Shown piece by piece: positions 5,754 to 8,929 of a stretch of 8,929 nt of DNA; position 1 is the stretch's first letter, and the number at the start of each line of letters is the position of its first letter. This DNA comes from Methanobacteriota archaeon. GTDB taxonomy: Archaea; Methanobacteriota; Methanobacteria; Methanobacteriales; Methanobacteriaceae. The notes beneath the pieces are model-generated. The model was not told the origin of the DNA. It worked only from the letters and a program-made list of their open reading frames with translations, and did no database searches. The position numbers and the translations under genes were made by a program. The stretch covers positions 1 through 8,929 of the forward strand of contig JAEZAV010000067.1 in NCBI GenBank assembly GCA_023430285.1, given 5' to 3'.

Positions 5754-8558
5754 ATGAATTCGATATGTAACAGTGGAGAAAAATGCACTCCTTCACAGAG
5801 GGAAGCAGCAAAACATTTCGAAGGTCCATTATTAATTGTGGCAGGTCCTGGTGCTGGAAAAACAAGGGTACTCGTTGAAAGGGTTGCCTATCTAGTAAAA
5901 AAGAAGAAGGTAGATCCAAGCAACATCCTAGTTATAACCTTCACTGTAAAGGCTGCAGAGGAATTGAAGGCCAGATTAAGTCACTGTGTGGGTCCTGAAG
6001 TTATTTCGATGCAAGTATCAACCATACACTCCTTTTGTAGTGAAATACTCAGACAATACTCAGATTATCATGAGTTAGGAGCAAGCTTCGAAGTAATGGA
6101 TAGTGAAATGCAGCTCATGTTCATAAGGGCCAACTTCTACAAACTCGGTCTAAGCAAAGTTACCAGCATGGGAAAAGTATCTGAAATTGTTCAAGCCTTT
6201 AATAAATGTGGAGAAAACATGATCTCTCCAGATAAACTTTTAGAAAGCTACAAAGAACTTTATCCAGAAAATTCTAAGTACCATAATTTCTGCAAATCCT
6301 ATGAAAACTACTTGGTTATGATGGATAAGGAAAGGAAGGTTGACTTTCCAGGTCTTCAGATCAATGTCTTAAAGCTCATAAACAACAATCAAAAAGTGCT
6401 TGAGAAGATTCAAAATCAGTATAGATTTATTTTAGTGGATGAATATCAGGACACCAATCCAATTCAGGATCAGTTCTTCAATTTAATATCAGATCCACAC
6501 CACAACATCTGTGTTGTGGGGGATGAAGATCAGAGCATATATGGATTTAGAGGAGCAGACCCATGGAACTTCATAAGATTTAAACAGAAGTACGATTCAA
6601 AGCAGGTTACCCTTGAGAAAAACTTCAGATCAACATCTAACATTGTCAACCTCTTTGATAGATTTATGGAAAACTACCGTAGCTACCCCAAAAAAATAGA
6701 GCCTTCACGTGAATGTGGAAACAACATTCTTGTTTTAAAGAGCGAAGATGTGAACGATGAAGCAAAAAACATCGTAAACACCATAAAAATGCTTAAAGAA
6801 AAGAAAATAATCCCTCATTACGGATACGTTGCATTACTCTTTAGAAGTGTGAGGTACCATGGGAATAAAATAATTTCTGAGCTTAAAAAACAAGATATTC
6901 CATTCTCAGTGAAGGGACAGGGTTCATTTTTAGACAGAATAGAAATCAGAACCATGCTTTACATGTTGTCCTATGTGGATCCGCCTAAGTACGATGATAA
7001 ATTCAGGAACTGGAACAAGTGGTGGAATATTTCCATGTTCGAAAATGAATTCCTGAACCTTCATAGCGAAACAGTTGAAGCTCTTTACAAACTTGACAAG
7101 GAATTTGATCTAAGCGAACTGACAGATCCGTCTGGTTTTAAAGATCAGGGTATTCACAATGAAACAGATATTGAAAAGTTGGTTGGATTAAACAGGCTGA
7201 AAATAGAACTTAAAGATAAACATAACAGCATGCTGGAAATTTTTTACGATATCTTGGAGATATCAGGATATCTCAAATGGTTGGTTGAAGATGAAACACC
7301 CAAAAATCAGGAAAAGATATTCAATTTGGCTCAGCTAAGTTCAATTTTAAATAAGTACGAATATATGAACAAAAATCCGAAGATAAAGGATTTTATGTGG
7401 TATTTATATTTACTTCCCGACAGTATGCAGTACGATGAACAAGTGGTTGACAATCCCCATTCAGTTAAAATTTCAACAATACATCAAGCTAAAGGGCTGG
7501 AATTTCCAGTTGTGTTCGTGTGTTCTGTTATCAAAAACAGATTTCCCGGAAGAAAGAAGAAAGACAAGAACATAGTACCTTTGCCCGAGGAATTACTGCT
7601 TAAATTTAAAAATAAAGATTCTGCAGGTTTAAGTAATGAAGAAGTTATAATTCCCGATACATTTGATTTAGAGGAGAGGAGATTGTTTTATGTGGCCATG
7701 ACCCGAGCCCAAGATGTGCTAGTGGTATCCACAGCAGATAAAATAAACGTTAAAAAAGTAGGATACTCACCTTACGTTAATGAAATTGAGGGGGTACAAG
7801 ACGTAACTGACACCTGTAATTTCATAGAGGAATGTAAGAGCAGGGATTTAACCTCAGAAAAACCTTTGTCATTAAGTTATTCCTCAATTGATACCTATGA
7901 TACTTGTCCATTCATGTATAAAATGGTATATGAATATGGATTCCAGTATCCTCCATCCTACATGCAGAACTATGGAGTCATCATTCATAACTGTCTAGAA
8001 AAAATACACGAAGACATAAAGAACAATGAAACTGTGGATGGTGCTAGGATCAAAGCCATTGTTAACACTTGCTGGATAGAACTTCACAGTAACGAGAAAA
8101 AAGACAAAAAAATGAGAAGTATCATGGAGATGGAACTCTACGACTACACCCAAGAAATAAAAGATTATGCAAAGAGGATCATATCTGCAGAAGAACCCTT
8201 CTCCATTGTTAAGGGAAATGTTGAAATAAATGGAAGAACCGATTTAATTTTAGAAAATCAAAATGGAGAGATAGAACTCTTTGATTTTAAAGCAAGGGAA
8301 AAAAGAGGTATAGAAGAAACCAGTGTTGGATTCCAACTTAAGATGTATCAGTACGCTCTAAAGGACAGGTACAAATTTGACAAGCTCTGTGCATACACAT
8401 TTAAAGACAAACAAAAAACGTTCTTTAAAGCAACTACCGATGATATTAATGAGTTAGATGAAAATCTCGATGTGATCTGTGCTAAAATATCTGAAGAAGA
8501 ATTTCAACGAAAAGAAAATAAACTATGCACACATTGCGTATTTAAATTCTGCTGTTAA
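5754..8558 (+). CDS. UvrD/RecB-type helicase fused to Fe-S PD-(D/E)XK nuclease
   Basis: A 934-residue cytoplasmic DNA helicase-nuclease. The SF1A motor is complete: Q motif CTPSQREA (11-18), Walker A GPGAGKT (31-37), Ia TFTVKAA, Ib STIHSFC, motif II DEYQDT (229-234), III GDEDQSIYGFRG (256-267), IV LEKNFRST, V STIHQAKGLEFP (574-585) and VI ERRLFYVAMTRA (641-652). From about 705 a RecB-family nuclease follows: His745, GRTD (Asp830), the FDFK pair Asp844/Lys846, and QxxxY (Gln861, Tyr865). Cys718 with Cys925, Cys928 and Cys934 match the C-Xn-CX2CX5C iron-sulfur staple of AddB and Cas4. All catalytic residues are intact, so it should unwind and cut DNA. The layout recalls AdnA/AdnB or AddA subunits, with no partner visible here. 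Start: an in-frame ATG at 5724 exists, but GGGGGT (5745-5750) and the promoter position favour 5754. It is probably co-transcribed with the DUF1232 gene 13 bases downstream. Role: break resection, repair or defence (inference). Confidence 0.92.
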   Translation: MNSICNSGEKCTPSQREAAKHFEGPLLIVAGPGAGKTRVLVERVAYLVKKKKVDPSNILVITFTVKAAEELKARLSHCVGPEVISMQVSTIHSFCSEILRQYSDYHELGASFEVMDSEMQLMFIRANFYKLGLSKVTSMGKVSEIVQAFNKCGENMISPDKLLESYKELYPENSKYHNFCKSYENYLVMMDKERKVDFPGLQINVLKLINNNQKVLEKIQNQYRFILVDEYQDTNPIQDQFFNLISDPHHNICVVGDEDQSIYGFRGADPWNFIRFKQKYDSKQVTLEKNFRSTSNIVNLFDRFMENYRSYPKKIEPSRECGNNILVLKSEDVNDEAKNIVNTIKMLKEKKIIPHYGYVALLFRSVRYHGNKIISELKKQDIPFSVKGQGSFLDRIEIRTMLYMLSYVDPPKYDDKFRNWNKWWNISMFENEFLNLHSETVEALYKLDKEFDLSELTDPSGFKDQGIHNETDIEKLVGLNRLKIELKDKHNSMLEIFYDILEISGYLKWLVEDETPKNQEKIFNLAQLSSILNKYEYMNKNPKIKDFMWYLYLLPDSMQYDEQVVDNPHSVKISTIHQAKGLEFPVVFVCSVIKNRFPGRKKKDKNIVPLPEELLLKFKNKDSAGLSNEEVIIPDTFDLEERRLFYVAMTRAQDVLVVSTADKINVKKVGYSPYVNEIEGVQDVTDTCNFIEECKSRDLTSEKPLSLSYSSIDTYDTCPFMYKMVYEYGFQYPPSYMQNYGVIIHNCLEKIHEDIKNNETVDGARIKAIVNTCWIELHSNEKKDKKMRSIMEMELYDYTQEIKDYAKRIISAEEPFSIVKGNVEINGRTDLILENQNGEIELFDFKAREKRGIEETSVGFQLKMYQYALKDRYKFDKLCAYTFKDKQKTFFKATTDDINELDENLDVICAKISEEEFQRKENKLCTHCVFKFCC

Positions 8559-8562
8559 GGGG
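8558..8562 (+). promoter_or_regulatory. Ribosome binding site AGGGG overlapping helicase stop codon
   Basis: AGGGG begins on the last base of the helicase TAA and stands nine bases before the ATG at 8572. It supports translation of the last gene in the window from a shared mRNA. Confidence 0.6.
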
Positions 8563-8571
8563 ATAATTAAT

Positions 8572-8929
8572 ATGGAAAACCAATTTAAAGACTTTTACGA
8601 TGTACTGCGAGAAAACCTGGACAACTACAGGGGAGATTATGAGAGATTTGTGGATTACGGTCCTGATCTCTACAAACTACTATCAGATCTGTTGAACGAC
8701 CACTCATTAAAATCCAAATATCGAGTCAGAATATGTGCCACACTGGGTTACTTCGTTGTACCCTTTGACATCATACCCGAACAAATATACGGCCCCCATG
8801 GATACATAGACGACATATTCCTATGTTCTCATGTTCTAAATGAAGTTAAAGAAGAAATTGGAATAGAATTATTAGATGAACACTGGGAGGGTGATGAAGA
8901 ACTAGAAGATGTTCTTGATGTTTGTTACA
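8572..8929 (+). CDS. DUF1232 (YkvA-type) protein, 3' end missing
   Basis: The first 119 residues of a protein that runs off the window. The N-terminal half is helical (FKDFYDVLRENLDNYRGDYERF, then LYKLLSDLLND). The family signature follows at about residues 58-88: a hydrophobic helix RICATLGYFVVPFDIIPE, a short turn with Gly-Pro-His-Gly, then YIDDIFLCSHVLNEV. This corresponds to the DUF1232 pattern of 'D-[LI]-IP-[DE] ... G-x-[LI]-DD'. The visible end is acidic (EGDEELEDVL). DUF1232 proteins are small, often membrane-associated, and have no established biochemical role. Only 13 bases separate it from the helicase, and its ribosome binding site overlaps the helicase stop, so the two are probably one operon and may be functionally linked. 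No membrane helix other than the weakly hydrophobic one above is evident so far. Confidence 0.8.
   Translation, partial: MENQFKDFYDVLRENLDNYRGDYERFVDYGPDLYKLLSDLLNDHSLKSKYRVRICATLGYFVVPFDIIPEQIYGPHGYIDDIFLCSHVLNEVKEEIGIELLDEHWEGDEELEDVLDVCY

Noticed and set aside
5734..5919. Minus-strand 61-codon frame opposite the helicase N-terminus
   Set aside because: It is antisense to Walker A and shows no independent coding signal.

Overview
The window looks like a piece of a methanogen chromosome from the Methanobacteriales, most likely a Methanobacterium-type organism. The reasons are a fused ADP-forming acyl-CoA ligase, AT-rich spacers with archaeal TATA-like boxes, gene ends marked by plain runs of T, and ribosome binding sites of the AGGAG/GGTGA type. 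The organism is an inference from gene content and style; no rRNA or other marker gene is present.

Left part (1-2757). The window opens inside the gene for a fused alpha/beta ADP-forming acetyl-CoA (acyl-CoA) synthetase, whose first part lies outside. It converges on a small winged-helix DNA-binding protein (minus strand, 1906-2127). The two genes are separated by T-run terminators facing each way. A divergent spacer then leads to an acidic 142-residue protein of unknown function on the plus strand, followed by a GGGG/CCCC-T9 terminator.

Middle (2758-5641). A very AT-rich stretch of nearly 600 bases holds no long gene. On its minus strand there is a good candidate for an unannotated 36-residue single-span membrane peptide (3040-3150) and a weaker 18-codon ORF with a strong ribosome binding site (2824-2880). 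Next, all on the minus strand, come a secreted protein with an N-terminal SbsA/Big_5-type Ig-like domain and a large unassigned C-terminal region (3347-4660), and a six-helix voltage-gated-type ion channel (4889-5641). The channel keeps an arginine-rich S4 but lacks the TVGYG potassium filter.

Right part (5642-8929). A compact divergent promoter region separates the channel from a UvrD/RecB-type helicase. This helicase carries a C-terminal PD-(D/E)XK nuclease with four cysteines placed as in the AddB/Cas4 iron-sulfur 'staple'. Thirteen bases after it starts a DUF1232 (YkvA-type) gene that runs off the window. These two appear to form an operon and are the likeliest place for an undescribed DNA-processing or defence function. 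No CRISPR array, tRNA, rRNA, insertion sequence or attachment site was seen.
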